Origin: Novosphingobium meiothermophilum
Lineage (GTDB): Bacteria > Pseudomonadota > Alphaproteobacteria > Sphingomonadales > Sphingomonadaceae
Direction of reading: 5' to 3'
DNA: 64,000 nucleotides
NCBI RefSeq assembly: GCF_003171715.1
Contig: NZ_QGHL01000004.1
Coordinates: forward strand, 310,001 to 374,000
Shown here: piece by piece, positions 15,428 through 25,537 of the stretch
Layout of the letters: every line of letters begins with the position of its first letter
Numbering within the stretch: position 1 is the first letter of the stretch
Position numbers and translations under genes: made by a program
Notes under the pieces: model-generated
The model's database searches: none
Told to the model about the DNA's origin: nothing
Seen by the model: the letters and a program-made list of their open reading frames with translations, nothing else

Positions 15428-17259
15428 TCCACCGTAACGGATTTCGCCAGATTGCGCGGCTGGTCCACATCGGTGCCCTTGGCCACGGCCACGTGATAGG
15501 CCAGAAGCTGCACCGGCACGGCATAGACCAGCGGCGCGATCAGCGGATGCACGCGCGGCATCTCGATCGTGGCAAGGCAGCCCTCGCCTGCCTCGGCAAT
15601 CCCTTCGGCATCCGAAATCAGCACCACCTTGCCGCCGCGCGCGCGCACTTCCTGCATGTTGCTCACGGTCTTTTCGAACAGCGGGCCGGATGGTGCCAGC
15701 ACGATCACCGGCACGGCCTCGTCGATGAGCGCGATGGGGCCATGTTTCATCTCGCCGCTGGCATAGCCCTCGGCATGGATATAGCTGATTTCCTTCAGCT
15801 TCAGCGCGCCTTCCAGCGCCAGCGGATAGTCCGGCCCGCGCCCCAGATACAGCACGTCGCGCGCGGGCGCGATCAGGTGCGCCATCGCGGCGATTTCCTC
15901 GTCGTGGGCCAGCGCGGCATTCAGCGCGGCGGGCACTTCCACCAGTTGCTCGACAATGGCCGCCTCTTCCGCGCGCGTCATCCGCCCGCGCCGCACCGCA
16001 AGATGTGCCGCCAGCGCCGCCAGCACGGCAAGCTGGCAGGTGAACGCCTTGGTCGATGCCACGCCGATCTCCGGGCCGGCATGGGTGGGCAGCAGCAGGT
16101 CCGCCTCGCGCGCCATCGAACTCGTCGGCACGTTCACCACCACGGCAATCGTCTGCCCCGCCGCCTTGCAGTGGCGCAGCGCGGCCAGCGTGTCGGCCGT
16201 CTCGCCGCTCTGCGAGATGAACAGCGCCAGCCCGCCCGGCTCCAGCACCGGGTCGCGATAGCGGAACTCGGATGCCACATCGATGTCCACCGGCAGCCGC
16301 GCGAACTGCTCGAACCAGTATTTCGCCACCATCCCGGCATAGAAGCTGGTGCCGCAGGCCACGATGGTCACGCGGTTGATGCTGGCAAGGTCGAAGTCGA
16401 TCTGCGGCAGGGCCACGGTCTGCTCCACCCGGCGCAGATAGCTGCGCAGGGTCTGGGCCACCACCACCGGCTGCTCGAAGATCTCCTTCTGCATGAAGTG
16501 GCGGTAATTGCCCTTCTCGATTGCCGCCGCCGTCGCGCCCGATGCCACCACGGGCCGCTCCACCGGCCGGTTTTCGGCATCGAAGATCTGCGCGCCCTCG
16601 CGCGTCACCACCACCCAGTCGCCTTCCTCCAGATAGGTGATGCGCTGCGTCAGCGGTGCCAGCGCCAGCGCGTCGGATCCCAGATAGGTCTCGCCCGCGT
16701 TCTCGCCGTCGCCATATCCCACCACCAGCGGCGAGCCGAGCCGCGCACCGATCAGCATGTCGTCGTGCGTCCGGAAGGCGATGGCCAGCGCAAACGCGCC
16801 GCGCAGTTGCGGCAGCACGGCCTTCACTGCATCCTGCGGGGAAAGCCCGGCTTCCACCTGTTCGGAAACCAGGTGCGCCACCACTTCGGTGTCGGTCTCG
16901 CTCTCGAACCGGCGTCCCCGCGCGATCAGCGCATCGCGCAGTGGCTTGAAGTTCTCGATGATGCCGTTGTGCACCAGCGCCACTTCGTCCGTTGCATGGG
17001 GGTGGGCGTTGCTCGTGGTCGGTGCGCCGTGCGTCGCCCAGCGGGTGTGGGCAATGCCGATCGTGCCCGATGCCGGGTTGCGCGCCAGTTCCAGCACAAG
17101 GTTATTGAGCTTGCCCTCGGCTCGCCGCCGGATCAGCACGCCGTTCTCAACGGTGCAGATGCCCGCGCTGTCATAGCCGCGGTATTCCATGCGCCGCAGC
17201 CCGTCCACGAGCCGCTCCGCCACCTGCTGCCTGCCAACAATTCCGATAATTCCGCACAT
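15424..17259 (-). CDS. glmS: Glutamine--fructose-6-phosphate aminotransferase (isomerizing)
   Basis: 611-residue enzyme making glucosamine-6-phosphate from fructose-6-phosphate and glutamine, the first step to UDP-GlcNAc. The N-terminal Ntn amidotransferase domain begins MCGIIGIVG, so Cys2 becomes the nucleophile after Met removal; residues HTRWATHG and GIIENF follow. Two SIS domains (SQSGETADTLAALR; STKAFTCQLA) make up the isomerase, and the C-terminus ends DVDQPRNLAKSVTVE as is typical. glmU is on the same strand upstream but separated by a toxin-antitoxin pair. No strong Shine-Dalgarno is visible before the ATG. Confidence 0.98.
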   Translation of the reverse strand: MCGIIGIVGRQQVAERLVDGLRRMEYRGYDSAGICTVENGVLIRRRAEGKLNNLVLELARNPASGTIGIAHTRWATHGAPTTSNAHPHATDEVALVHNGIIENFKPLRDALIARGRRFESETDTEVVAHLVSEQVEAGLSPQDAVKAVLPQLRGAFALAIAFRTHDDMLIGARLGSPLVVGYGDGENAGETYLGSDALALAPLTQRITYLEEGDWVVVTREGAQIFDAENRPVERPVVASGATAAAIEKGNYRHFMQKEIFEQPVVVAQTLRSYLRRVEQTVALPQIDFDLASINRVTIVACGTSFYAGMVAKYWFEQFARLPVDIDVASEFRYRDPVLEPGGLALFISQSGETADTLAALRHCKAAGQTIAVVVNVPTSSMAREADLLLPTHAGPEIGVASTKAFTCQLAVLAALAAHLAVRRGRMTRAEEAAIVEQLVEVPAALNAALAHDEEIAAMAHLIAPARDVLYLGRGPDYPLALEGALKLKEISYIHAEGYASGEMKHGPIALIDEAVPVIVLAPSGPLFEKTVSNMQEVRARGGKVVLISDAEGIAEAGEGCLATIEMPRVHPLIAPLVYAVPVQLLAYHVAVAKGTDVDQPRNLAKSVTVE

Positions 17260-17294
17260 GGAGGGAAATGCTTTCTCTTAGGGGGTTCAGGCGT

Positions 17295-17660
17295 TCAAAG
17301 AGTGTATGGCACCCGGATACCGGGCAGGTTAGCCGGGAAATCCTTGGTATTTCGTGTAATCAGGATCGCCCCGTTAACCTGCGCCGTGGCAAGGACATAG
17401 GCGTCCATCAGCTTCATTCTGCTGCGATAGCGGATGTCGGCCGCGGCTGCGGCAATCCGCGCATCGATTTCCACGCAATCGAAATGGCTCAACGCGTCGC
17501 GCAGGCGATCACGCCTTTCCAGCGCTTCCCCGGCCATCACTTCGGTCCACACGATCCGGCTGATGCGGTGGCTGCGATAGCGCGCGATCTCCTGCGTTGC
17601 CTGCGGGATGCACAGCAACCAGTCGATCACGATGCTTGTATCGAAGAATGGGGCCGACAC
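17295..17660 (-). CDS. vapC: PIN-domain toxin (VapC-type ribonuclease)
   Basis: 121-residue PIN-domain protein. Acidic residues expected in the active site are seen in FFDTSIVIDWLL (Asp7), WTEVMAGE (the middle Glu) and KLMDAYVLATAQ plus TRNTKDF near the C-terminus. Start GTG at 17660 sits 2 nt after the antitoxin stop and gives the normal PIN-toxin length; a longer frame overlaps the antitoxin and lacks homologous features. Family toxins cut tRNA or other RNA. Ends 35 nt before glmS. Confidence 0.88.
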   Translation of the reverse strand: MSAPFFDTSIVIDWLLCIPQATQEIARYRSHRISRIVWTEVMAGEALERRDRLRDALSHFDCVEIDARIAAAAADIRYRSRMKLMDAYVLATAQVNGAILITRNTKDFPANLPGIRVPYTL

Positions 17661-17662
17661 GA

Positions 17663-17911
17663 TCAGAGATCTTTGTAAGGGCGGCGATCTTCGCGCGTCG
17701 CCCGCTGATACTCGACACCGTCGCCGATATCGCCGCGATCCGTCCAAAGCCCTGCATAGCGTTCGATCCAGTCGTTGCCGGCATTGCTTTGCACGAGATA
17801 GAGCCTCACGGCCTCACGGATGAGCGCCGCGCGCGACCGCCCCTGCTCGCCCGCGCGCGCATCAAGGGCGGCAATGTCTGCGTCCGGAATATCGGTCAAA
17901 ATGCGAGCCAT
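17663..17911 (-). CDS. Ribbon-helix-helix antitoxin (CopG/VapB-type)
   Basis: 82-residue protein. Residues 1-40 form a ribbon-helix-helix DNA-binding domain (ILTDIPDADIAALDARAGEQG, then RSRAALIREAVRLYL); the rest, ending RPYKDL, is an acidic/basic tail likely to wrap the PIN toxin. Encoded directly before the toxin. Its ATG lies inside the palindromic operator at 17910-17938 and no Shine-Dalgarno is present, which suggests a leaderless or very short 5' UTR and tight autorepression. Confidence 0.88.
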   Translation of the reverse strand: MARILTDIPDADIAALDARAGEQGRSRAALIREAVRLYLVQSNAGNDWIERYAGLWTDRGDIGDGVEYQRATREDRRPYKDL

Positions 17912-17938
17912 ACCGATATCATGATATGATATCGGTAT
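17910..17938. promoter_or_regulatory. Toxin-antitoxin operator palindrome
   Basis: Perfect inverted repeat: 13-bp arms ATACCGATATCAT / ATGATATCGGTAT with a 3-bp GAT spacer. The repeat overlaps the antitoxin start codon (17909-17911). Such palindromes are the usual sites bound cooperatively by ribbon-helix-helix antitoxins; the AT-rich character contrasts with the surrounding GC-rich DNA. Confidence 0.82.
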
Positions 17939-17942
17939 ATAG

Positions 17943-19349
17943 TCAAGATTTCGTCTTCTCCGCCTTCTTTCTCTTCATCGCATCGTGGAAGCGGTCGGCC
18001 CAGCCGGGCTTCACCAGTTGCTCGGCCCGCACCATGCGCAGTTCGCCATCGGCCACATCGCGTGAAACCGCGCTTCCGGCGGCCACGATGGCGTCCGCGC
18101 CGATCTTCACCGGCGCAATCAGCGCGCTGTTGGAACCGATGAAGGCGCGTTCGCCGATCACCGTCCTGTGCTTGAAGTATCCGTCATAGTTGCAGGTGAT
18201 CGTGCCCGCGCCGATGTTCGCGCCCGCGCCCACTTCGGCATCGCCCAGATAGGTCAGGTGGTTGGCCTTCGCGCCCTTGTGCAGCACGGCGTTCTTCACT
18301 TCCACGAAGTTGCCGATCTTGGCCTTTTCCTCCAGCCGCGCGCCGGGGCGCAGGCGGGCATAGGGACCGATCTCCACCCCGCTGGCAAGGCTCGCCCCCT
18401 CAAGGTGGCAGAAGGCGCGGATGGTCACGCCGTCCGCCACCTGCACGCCGGGGCCGAACACCACGTTCGGTTCGATCACCACGTCGCGGCCCAGCACCGT
18501 GTCCCAGGCAAACCACACCGTTTCGGGCGCGATCAGGCTTGCCCCGTCGGCCATGGCCTGCGCCCGGCGGCGCTGCTGCCAGCGCGCCTCGGCCTCGGCC
18601 AGCTCGCCCCGGCTGTTGATCCCGGCCACTTCGTCGGGATCGTCCGTCACCACCACCGCGCAGGTGCGGCCATCGGCAATGGCAATGTTGACCACGTCGG
18701 GCAGGTAATATTCGCCCTGTGCATTGTCGTTGCCCACGCGCGCCAGCAGGCCGAACAGGTCGGCGCTGCTGAGCGCCATCAGGCCGGAATTGCAGATGCG
18801 GCACGCGCGCTCCGCCTCGGTCGCGTCCTTGTGCTCCACCATTTTCACGATGCGCCCGCCCTCGGCGATCACGCGCCCGTATTGCAGCGGATCGGCAGGC
18901 GCGAAGCCCAGCACCACCGCCGCCGGAGCGTCCGCCTCGTGCAGGCGCGCAATCATCGCGCGCATCGTCTCGGCCCGCACGAAGGGCACGTCGCCATAAA
19001 GGATCAGCACATCCCCGGCAAAGCCCGCCAGCGCGCCTTGCGCCTGCTGCACCGCGTGCGCCGTGCCAAGCTGCGGGTCCTGCACGGCAATCGTCGCGCT
19101 TTCGCCCAGCGCCTTTTCCAGCTGCTCGCGCCCGTGGCCCGCCACCACCACCTGCCGCGCCGGGTTCAGCGCGGCCGCGCTGTCCAGAAGATGCATCAGC
19201 ATGGGCCTTCCCGCGATGGGGTGGAGCACCTTGTGCAGGTCGCTTTTCATCCGCGTGCCCTTGCCCGCGGCAAGAACGATGATGGCCAGAGGGGTTTCGG
19301 CCAGAGGCGGGTCGAAAGGCGGCGTTTGAACGGGCGTCGGTTCAGTCAT
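17943..19349 (-). CDS. glmU: Bifunctional UDP-GlcNAc pyrophosphorylase / GlcN-1-P acetyltransferase
   Basis: 468-residue bifunctional enzyme that acetylates glucosamine-1-phosphate and then uridylylates it to UDP-GlcNAc. The N-terminal nucleotidyltransferase domain shows IIVLAAGKGTRMKS, LGTAHAVQQA and LYGDVPF; the C-terminal left-handed beta-helix shows GPYARLRPG, NFVEVKN, ANHLTYLGDAEVG, NIGAGTITCNYDG and the hexapeptide periodicity. Start chosen at ATG 19349, which has AAGGA about 9 nt upstream; a longer frame to 19412 overlaps the divergent gph start. It is in the same direction as glmS, with which it acts in the same pathway. Confidence 0.97.
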   Translation of the reverse strand: MTEPTPVQTPPFDPPLAETPLAIIVLAAGKGTRMKSDLHKVLHPIAGRPMLMHLLDSAAALNPARQVVVAGHGREQLEKALGESATIAVQDPQLGTAHAVQQAQGALAGFAGDVLILYGDVPFVRAETMRAMIARLHEADAPAAVVLGFAPADPLQYGRVIAEGGRIVKMVEHKDATEAERACRICNSGLMALSSADLFGLLARVGNDNAQGEYYLPDVVNIAIADGRTCAVVVTDDPDEVAGINSRGELAEAEARWQQRRRAQAMADGASLIAPETVWFAWDTVLGRDVVIEPNVVFGPGVQVADGVTIRAFCHLEGASLASGVEIGPYARLRPGARLEEKAKIGNFVEVKNAVLHKGAKANHLTYLGDAEVGAGANIGAGTITCNYDGYFKHRTVIGERAFIGSNSALIAPVKIGADAIVAAGSAVSRDVADGELRMVRAEQLVKPGWADRFHDAMKRKKAEKTKS

Positions 19350-19410
19350 GCCCGCATCCTTGCCAGACAAATCTTGCGCTTTCCAGAACGGCGCGCCACT
19401 TGCCCCGGCC

Positions 19411-20100
19411 ATGGCGGATTTTCCCTATCGAATCGTCGGCTTCGATCTCGACGGCACCCTGCTCGATACGTCGGGCGATCTGGGCACGGCGCTCAACCAC
19501 GCGCTGGCGCTGGCCGGGCGCCCGCCCGTCCCGCTCGATCAGACCGCGCGCCACATCGGCGGCGGCGCGGCGCAGATGCTGCGCTCGGCCCTGCTGGAAT
19601 CGGGCGGTGTCGATGAAGCGGCCTTCGATACCCTCCAGTCCGAACTCGTCGCCTTCTACGCCCGCAACATCGCGCATCGCACCACGCTCTTTCCGGGCGG
19701 GGCGGCCATGCTCGATGCGCTGGATGCGCGCGGCGTGAAGATCGCCATTGCCACCAACAAGAAGGAAAGCCTCGCCCTGCGCCTGTTCGAGGAACTTGGC
19801 CTGCTGCACCGCTTCGCCTGCGTGATCGGCGGCGATACGCTCGGCCCCGGCACATCCAAGCCCCGGCCCGACATGCTGCACGAAATGGTGCGGCGCTGCG
19901 GCGGCGGCCCGGCGGCTTTCGTGGGCGATACAACCTTCGATATCGGCGCGGCGCGCAATGCGGGCCTGCCGGTGGTGGCGGTGCGTTTCGGCTTCAACGA
20001 TCTGCCCGCGCACGAACTGGGCGCCGATGCCGTGATCGACCATTTCGACGAACTTCTGCCAGCGCTCGAAACGCTCGCCAGCGCGGCGGCAAGCGCCTAG
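19411..20100 (+). CDS. gph: Phosphoglycolate phosphatase (HAD family)
   Basis: 229-residue HAD hydrolase that dephosphorylates 2-phosphoglycolate. Motif I VGFDLDGTLLDTSGDL carries the nucleophile Asp; motif II is IAIATNKK; motif III is the Lys of SKPRPD; motif IV is FVGDTTFDIGAARNAG. Start ATG at 19411 gives the normal family N-terminus (MADFPYRIVGFDLDG). First gene of a plus-strand group gph-pdxA-rsmA; other HAD phosphatases of this subgroup cannot be fully excluded. Confidence 0.9.
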   Translation: MADFPYRIVGFDLDGTLLDTSGDLGTALNHALALAGRPPVPLDQTARHIGGGAAQMLRSALLESGGVDEAAFDTLQSELVAFYARNIAHRTTLFPGGAAMLDALDARGVKIAIATNKKESLALRLFEELGLLHRFACVIGGDTLGPGTSKPRPDMLHEMVRRCGGGPAAFVGDTTFDIGAARNAGLPVVAVRFGFNDLPAHELGADAVIDHFDELLPALETLASAAASA

Positions 20101-20111
20101 AAGCGCAGTTC

Positions 20112-21113
20112 ATGCTCACGCCCATAGCCCTCTCCATTGGCGATCCCGCCGGCGTCGGCCCCGAACTTGCCGCCGCCGCCTGGGCGCTGAGCGATGCCGA
20201 AGCCCTTGCGCCCTTCTTCGTGGTCGGCTCGGCCCGCGTGGTCGAACAGGCCGCACACCGGCGCGGCATCACCGTTCCGGTGCAGACGATCACCGATGCG
20301 GAACAGGCCGCCGCCTGCTTTGGCTCCGCGCTTCCCGTCCTCGATCTGGCGGATCTGCCCTATGCCCCCGGCGCGCCCGATGATGCCGGCGCCGCGCTCG
20401 CGCTCCGGGCGCTCGCCACCGCCACCCGGCTCGTGCGCGAAGGCGCCGCATCCGCGCTCGTCACCGGTCCCATCGCCAAGAGCCGCCTCGCCCGCGTCGG
20501 CTTTGCCCATCCGGGACAGACCGAGTTCGTGGCCGAGGCCTGCGCCATCGCGCCCGAAGATGCGGTGATGATGCTGGCCGGGCCAAGCCTGCGCGTCGTG
20601 CCCGTCACCGTCCACGTCGCCTTGCGCGAAGTGCCCGGCCTGCTCACGCCCGAACTTGTCCGCAGGCGCGCCGCCATCACCGCCGCCGCGCTCGTGCGCG
20701 ATTTCGGCATTTCCGTCCCGCGCCTCGCCGTGGCGGGGCTAAACCCCCACGCCGGAGAAGATGGGCGCATGGGCACCGAGGATGCCGCCATCATCGCCCC
20801 TGCCGTCGCCATGCTGCGCGAAGCCGGAATCGATGCCTTCGGCCCCCTTCCGCCCGACACGATGTTTCATGCCGAGGCGCGCGAGCGCTATGATGCGGCG
20901 ATCTGCATGTATCACGATCAGGCGCTCATCCCCCTCAAGGCGCTCGATTTCGATGAAGGGGTCAATGTCACGCTGGGCCTGCCGATCGTGCGCACCTCGC
21001 CCGATCACGGCACCGCCTTCGGCATTGCCGGAACCGGCACGGCGCGCGTCGGGCCAACGGTTGCGGCGCTGCGCATGGCAGGCGAATGCGCCGCACGAAG
21101 GGCACAGGGATGA
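20112..21113 (+). CDS. pdxA: 4-hydroxythreonine-4-phosphate dehydrogenase
   Basis: 333-residue NAD-dependent, metal-requiring enzyme of pyridoxal 5'-phosphate synthesis (DXP-dependent route). Family marks: [12 protein letters not shown] at the N-terminus, metal-binding histidines in [18 protein letters not shown] and [12 protein letters not shown], and [24 protein letters not shown]. It lies 11 nt after gph and its stop overlaps the rsmA start (ATGA). The pdxA-rsmA pairing is common in Proteobacteria. Confidence 0.97.
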   Translation: MLTPIALSIGDPAGVGPELAAAAWALSDAEALAPFFVVGSARVVEQAAHRRGITVPVQTITDAEQAAACFGSALPVLDLADLPYAPGAPDDAGAALALRALATATRLVREGAASALVTGPIAKSRLARVGFAHPGQTEFVAEACAIAPEDAVMMLAGPSLRVVPVTVHVALREVPGLLTPELVRRRAAITAAALVRDFGISVPRLAVAGLNPHAGEDGRMGTEDAAIIAPAVAMLREAGIDAFGPLPPDTMFHAEARERYDAAICMYHDQALIPLKALDFDEGVNVTLGLPIVRTSPDHGTAFGIAGTGTARVGPTVAALRMAGECAARRAQG

Positions 21114-21976
21114 CCGATCTTCCGCCCCCCGATTTTCCGGCGCCAGACCTTCCGCCCCCCGAACTCCCGCCCTTGCGCCATGTCGTCAATCGCCACGGCC
21201 TGTTTGCCACCAAGGCGCTGGGCCAGAACTTCCTGTTCGATGAACTCCTGCTCGATCGCATCGCGCGCGTGCCCGGCAGCCTCAAGGGGCAAAACGTGCT
21301 CGAAGTCGGCCCCGGTCCCGGCGGCCTCACGCGCGCCCTCTTGCGTGCGGGCGCAAACGTCACCGCCATCGAAATGGACCGGCGCTGCCTTCCCGCCCTT
21401 GCCGAACTGGCCGAGGCCTTTCCGGGCAAGCTGACCGTCATCGAAGGCGACGCCACGAAGATCTCGCCCGAAGCGCTCTTCGATGCGCCCTGGCACGTGG
21501 CCGCAAACCTGCCCTACAATGTCGGCACGCAGCTTTTCACCGGCTGGCTTTCAGGGCAGGACTGGCCGCCCCGGTGGAAATCGCTCACGCTCATGTTCCA
21601 GCTTGAAGTGGCCGAACGCATCGTCGCCCGGCCCGGCACCGATGCCTATGGCCGCCTTGCCGTGCTGGCGCAGTGGCGCGCCGCGCCCCGCATTGCCATG
21701 AAGGTTCACCGCAGCGCCTTCACCCCGCCGCCCAAGGTCATGTCCGCCATCGTCCATGTGGAACCGGCCGCCATGCCCGCGGGCGTTTCGGCGCGGATGC
21801 TTGAACGCGTCACCGAAGCCGCCTTCGGCCAGCGCCGAAAAATGCTGCGCCAGTCGCTCAAGGGCCTGCCCGGCGCGCTCGATGCGCTCGATGCGCTCGG
21901 CATCGATTCGCAGCGCCGCGCCGAAACACTTGGCGTTGAAGAGTTCGTGGCGATTGCACGGTCGCTGACGAAATAG
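21110..21976 (+). CDS. rsmA: 16S rRNA (adenine(1518)-N6/adenine(1519)-N6)-dimethyltransferase
   Basis: 288-residue RsmA/KsgA enzyme, which dimethylates two adjacent adenines in helix 45 of 16S rRNA during small-subunit maturation. Motifs: [13 protein letters not shown] motif [16 protein letters not shown], acidic IEMDRRCLP, catalytic [11 protein letters not shown] and [16 protein letters not shown]. An N-terminal proline-rich extension (residues 1-25, PPPD/PPPE repeats) is longer than in Escherichia coli. Start ATG at 21110 overlaps the pdxA stop by 4 nt. Confidence 0.96.
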   Translation: MTDLPPPDFPAPDLPPPELPPLRHVVNRHGLFATKALGQNFLFDELLLDRIARVPGSLKGQNVLEVGPGPGGLTRALLRAGANVTAIEMDRRCLPALAELAEAFPGKLTVIEGDATKISPEALFDAPWHVAANLPYNVGTQLFTGWLSGQDWPPRWKSLTLMFQLEVAERIVARPGTDAYGRLAVLAQWRAAPRIAMKVHRSAFTPPPKVMSAIVHVEPAAMPAGVSARMLERVTEAAFGQRRKMLRQSLKGLPGALDALDALGIDSQRRAETLGVEEFVAIARSLTK

Positions 21977-22001
21977 GGGCAGGCCCGCAAGGCCCCGCCC
22001 C
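21976..22001. terminator. Candidate terminator hairpin between rsmA and glcB
   Basis: GGGGC...GCCCC stem with an inner GCC/GGC pairing in the 32-nt gap between the convergent rsmA and glcB stops. No long T-tract is visible on either strand, so it is a weak candidate. Confidence 0.35.
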
Positions 22002-22008
22002 GTATCGC

Positions 22009-24138
22009 TCAGGCAGGCTCGGCCACCTTGGCCATCGCCGCCTTCTTCTTCAGGCGCCATGCGTGCAGCAACGGCTCGGTGTAGCCATTGGGCTGCTCCA
22101 CGCCCTTGAACACCAGATCGCAGGCCGCGCGGAAGGCAAAACTTTCCACCCAGCGCCCCGCCATCGGTTCATACAGCGGATCGTCCGCGTTCTGCGCATC
22201 CACCTTGGCCGCCATGCGCTTCAGGCTGTCCATCACCTGCTCGGCGCTGGCCACCCCGTGCAGCAGCCAGTTGGCCATGTGCTGGCTGGAAATGCGCAAG
22301 GTCGCCCGGTCTTCCATAAGGCCCACGTCGTTGATGTCGGGCACCTTGGAACAGCCAACCCCCTGATCGATCCAGCGCACGACATAGCCGAGCAGCCCTT
22401 GCGCGTTGTTGTCCAGTTCCTCGCGCACTTCCTCGGCAGACCAGTTGGTCCCTTCGGCCAGCGGGATCGTCAGCAGCGCGTCAAGGCCCGGCACCGGCTC
22501 CTTCGCCACCTCTTCGCGCAGCGCAAAGACCGGAACCTGATGATAATGCATGGCATGAAGCGTCGCGGCCGTGGGCGAAGGCACCCAGGCAGTATTGGCG
22601 CCCGTCTTCGGGTGCGCCACCTTCTGCTCCAGCATGTCGTGCATCATGTCGGGGGCGGCCCACATGCCCTTGCCGATCTGCGCCTTGCCCGAAAGCCCGT
22701 GGCGCAATCCGATGCACACGTTGCGCTTCTCATAGGCCGCGATCCAGCCCGAACCCTTGATCGCGCCCTTGCGGATCATCGCGCCCGCCTGCATCGAAGT
22801 GTGAATCTCGTCGCCGGTGCGGTCAAGGAAGCCAGTGTTGATGAACACCACCCGGTCCTTCACCGCGTGGATGCACGCGGCAAGGTTGGCCGATGTGCGG
22901 CGCTCCTCGTCCATCACGCCCACCTTCACCGTGTGGCGGGCAAGGCCCAGCAGGTCTTCCACCGCATCGAACAGGTCGTTGGCAAAGCCGCATTCTTCCG
23001 GCCCATGCATCTTGGGCTTCACAATATAGACGCTGCCCGCGCGGCTGTTGCGATAGCGGCCCAGCCCCTTCAGATCGTGGCAGGCAATCGCACTCGTAAT
23101 CACCGCGTCCATGATTCCTTCGGGAATCTCGCCGCCATCGGGCAGCAGGATCGCCGGGTTGGTCATCAGGTGGCCCACGTTGCGCACGAACAGCAGGCTG
23201 CGGCCCGGCAGCACCATCGGCGCGCCGCCGGTCGCGGTCCATTCGCGGTCCGCCTCCAGCGTGCGCGTCAGCGTCCGGCCGCCCTTCTCGAAACTGGCCG
23301 CCAGATCGCCGCGCATCAGGCCCAGCCAGTTGCGATAGGCCAGCAGCTTGTCCTCGGCATCCACCGCCGCCACCGAATCTTCCAGATCGACGATGGTCGT
23401 CAGCGCCGCTTCCATCACGATATCGGCAATGCCCGCCTTGTCGTCCGCGCCAACCGGATGGCTGCGGTCCAGCACGATCTCCACATGCAGCCCGTTGTTG
23501 GCCAGCAGCAGCCCGCCCGATTTGCGGCCTGCCAGTTGCGCCGGATCGGCCAGCGGCGGATCGCCCGCGCCGTCCCAGTCGCTCCAGCTTGTGCCCGCCA
23601 GCGGGAAGGTCGCATCCAGAAACTCGCGGCCGGCCGCCACCACTGCGGCCCCGCGCGCCTTGTCATAGCCGCCGGGCCGTGCGGGCGGCGCATCCAGCGC
23701 ATCGGTGCCGTAAAACGCATCGTAAAGGCTGCCCCAGCGCGCATTGGCGGCATTCAGCACGAAACGGTCGTTCAGCACCGGCACCACCAGTTGCGGCCCG
23801 GCCATCGTGGCAATTTCGGGATCGACGTTGGCCGTGCCGATCAGGAAATCTTCCGGCTCCGGCACAAGATAGCCGATCTGCGTCAGGAAGGCCCGGTATT
23901 CGGCCATGTCGATGGGCTTGCCCGCCCGCGCGCGATGCCAGTCGTCGATGGCCTGCTGCATCGCGTCGCGCTTGGCCAGAAGCGCGCGGTTCACGGGGGC
24001 GAAACGGTCCACCAGCGCGGCAAAGCCCTGCCAGAACGCATCCGGCACAAGGCCCAGCGGTTCCAGAACCTGACTGTCGATGAAGGTGGCAAGGCCCGCG
24101 TCAACCTGCAAGCCGTGGCGCTCGATACGTCCGTTCAT
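22009..24138 (-). CDS. glcB: Malate synthase G
   Basis: 709-residue enzyme condensing glyoxylate with acetyl-CoA to malate. Recognised by near-complete agreement with known Glc[45 protein letters not shown]-like block, [47 protein letters not shown] (here [10 protein letters not shown]), [11 protein letters not shown], and the C-terminal [11 protein letters not shown]. The catalytic Arg and Asp regions are intact. Start uncertain: ATGs at 24153, 24147 and 24138 are in frame; 24138 ([13 protein letters not shown]) best matches the length of the family N-terminus. Gives the cell growth on glycolate/glyoxylate or two-carbon units. Confidence 0.97.
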   Translation of the reverse strand: MNGRIERHGLQVDAGLATFIDSQVLEPLGLVPDAFWQGFAALVDRFAPVNRALLAKRDAMQQAIDDWHRARAGKPIDMAEYRAFLTQIGYLVPEPEDFLIGTANVDPEIATMAGPQLVVPVLNDRFVLNAANARWGSLYDAFYGTDALDAPPARPGGYDKARGAAVVAAGREFLDATFPLAGTSWSDWDGAGDPPLADPAQLAGRKSGGLLLANNGLHVEIVLDRSHPVGADDKAGIADIVMEAALTTIVDLEDSVAAVDAEDKLLAYRNWLGLMRGDLAASFEKGGRTLTRTLEADREWTATGGAPMVLPGRSLLFVRNVGHLMTNPAILLPDGGEIPEGIMDAVITSAIACHDLKGLGRYRNSRAGSVYIVKPKMHGPEECGFANDLFDAVEDLLGLARHTVKVGVMDEERRTSANLAACIHAVKDRVVFINTGFLDRTGDEIHTSMQAGAMIRKGAIKGSGWIAAYEKRNVCIGLRHGLSGKAQIGKGMWAAPDMMHDMLEQKVAHPKTGANTAWVPSPTAATLHAMHYHQVPVFALREEVAKEPVPGLDALLTIPLAEGTNWSAEEVREELDNNAQGLLGYVVRWIDQGVGCSKVPDINDVGLMEDRATLRISSQHMANWLLHGVASAEQVMDSLKRMAAKVDAQNADDPLYEPMAGRWVESFAFRAACDLVFKGVEQPNGYTEPLLHAWRLKKKAAMAKVAEPA

Positions 24139-24328
24139 AGTTCCCATGTCCATACGCTCACATAAACCGCGCACGCAGCCACGGGCTGCCTGCGTCGAAT
24201 CTGGTGGACCTGGGGAGGAACACCTCGCGCTATGCCCGCTTTCAAAGGGCTTGGCAACAATACGAAAGTTGGCCTTGCCCGCGCCGGGGGGTTCACCCCG
24301 CGCGCCCCAGCGGTTAGTGTGGTTGCAG

Positions 24329-25537
24329 ATGCAACAGCTTTCCCCCACTGAACGCGGCCTGATCGAAACGATCGATGGCGCCGCCATGCTTGCCCATGTC
24401 CAGCGCTGGTGCGCGGTCAACACCGGCACCGGCAACCTGTCCGGCCTTGCCAGGCAGTGGGATCTGCTGGCCGATGCCTTCGCCGTCCTGCCCGGCACGA
24501 TCCGCAAGGCAAATCCCGCCCCGGTGCGCACCATCGCGGCCGATGGCACCGGGCATGAAACCGCCAATGGCGCGCATCTGGTCCTTTCGGTCCGCCCCGA
24601 TGCGCCGCGCCGCTATCTCCTCACCGGCCACATGGACACCGTGTTCGGACCCGAACACCCCTTCCAGTCACTGCAATGGCTCGATGCCCGGACGCTGAAC
24701 GGCCCCGGCGTTGCCGACATGAAGGGCGGCATCGCGGTGATCCTCGCCGCGCTCTGTGCCTTCGAGGCCAGCCCCGTCGCCGCTGGCATCGGCTATGACG
24801 TGCTCATCAATTCGGATGAGGAAACCGGCAGCCTCGCCTCTGCGCCGCTCATCGCCGAACTGGCGCGCGGCAAGGCCGCCGCCCTCACCTACGAACCGGC
24901 CGCCCTGCCCGATGGCACGCTTGCCGCCCAGCGTCCCGGCAGCGGCAACTACGCCGCCGTCGTCCGCGGCCGCTCGGCCCACGCCGGTCGCAATCCGCAA
25001 GATGGGCGCAACGCGATTCTCGCCGCCGCCGACCTCGCGCTCAAACTGAAGGCGCTTGAGCGCGAAGGGCTGACGGTCAACCCGGCAAGGATCGACGGAG
25101 GCAGCGCGAACAACGTCGTGCCCGATCTTGCGGTGCTGCGCTTCAATGTGCGGCCTGCCTCGGCCGAACTTGCCGCCGACCTTGCCGAAAACCTCGCAAA
25201 GCTCGTCGAAAACCTCGAAAAGGTGCACGAAGTCTCGGTGCACCTCCATGGAGGGCTGACGCGCCCTCCCAAACCTCTGACGGAAAAGGCAAAATCGCTG
25301 TTCTCGCTGGTCCGGCAATGCGGCGAGGCGCTGGGCCAGCCGGTGCGCTGGCAGGCGTCGGGCGGGGTCTGCGATGGCAACAATATCGCCGCCTGCGGGG
25401 TTCCCGTGGTCGATACCATGGGCGTGCGCGGCGGGGCGATCCATTCGGACCGGGAGTTCCTGATCGTGCCCTCGCTGGCTGAGCGCGCGGCGCTTTCGGC
25501 GCTGGTTCTGCATCGTCTTTCCGGGGAAAATCAATGA
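24329..25537 (+). CDS. M20-family metallohydrolase linked to the AST operon
   Basis: 402-residue zinc hydrolase of the ArgE/DapE/carboxypeptidase G2 type. Metal ligands are visible in order: H in [11 protein letters not shown], bridging D in [12 protein letters not shown] in NSDEETGS, and the C-terminal H in GAIHSDREF; the dimerisation domain ([18 protein letters not shown]) lies between. Its stop overlaps the astA start (ATGA), so it is part of the arginine succinyltransferase operon. No astE is seen, so it may deacylate N-succinylglutamate; that is inference. Start ATG at 24329 is the first convincing one; upstream residues in frame look non-coding. Confidence 0.88.
   Translation: MQQLSPTERGLIETIDGAAMLAHVQRWCAVNTGTGNLSGLARQWDLLADAFAVLPGTIRKANPAPVRTIAADGTGHETANGAHLVLSVRPDAPRRYLLTGHMDTVFGPEHPFQSLQWLDARTLNGPGVADMKGGIAVILAALCAFEASPVAAGIGYDVLINSDEETGSLASAPLIAELARGKAAALTYEPAALPDGTLAAQRPGSGNYAAVVRGRSAHAGRNPQDGRNAILAAADLALKLKALEREGLTVNPARIDGGSANNVVPDLAVLRFNVRPASAELAADLAENLAKLVENLEKVHEVSVHLHGGLTRPPKPLTEKAKSLFSLVRQCGEALGQPVRWQASGGVCDGNNIAACGVPVVDTMGVRGGAIHSDREFLIVPSLAERAALSALVLHRLSGENQ

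Noticed and set aside
17260..17294. glmS ribozyme or riboswitch upstream of glmS
   Set aside because: Only 35 nt separate the toxin stop from glmS, far too short for that ribozyme, which is also essentially limited to Gram-positive bacteria.
15220..17400. Long open frame of 726 codons on the plus strand opposite glmS
   Set aside because: Antisense to an unmistakable glmS; high GC leaves stop-free frames and the translation is Arg/His/Gln-rich with no domain.
22063..24165. 700-codon frame on the plus strand opposite glcB
   Set aside because: Mirror frame of malate synthase G, composition typical of GC-rich antisense frames and no recognisable motif.
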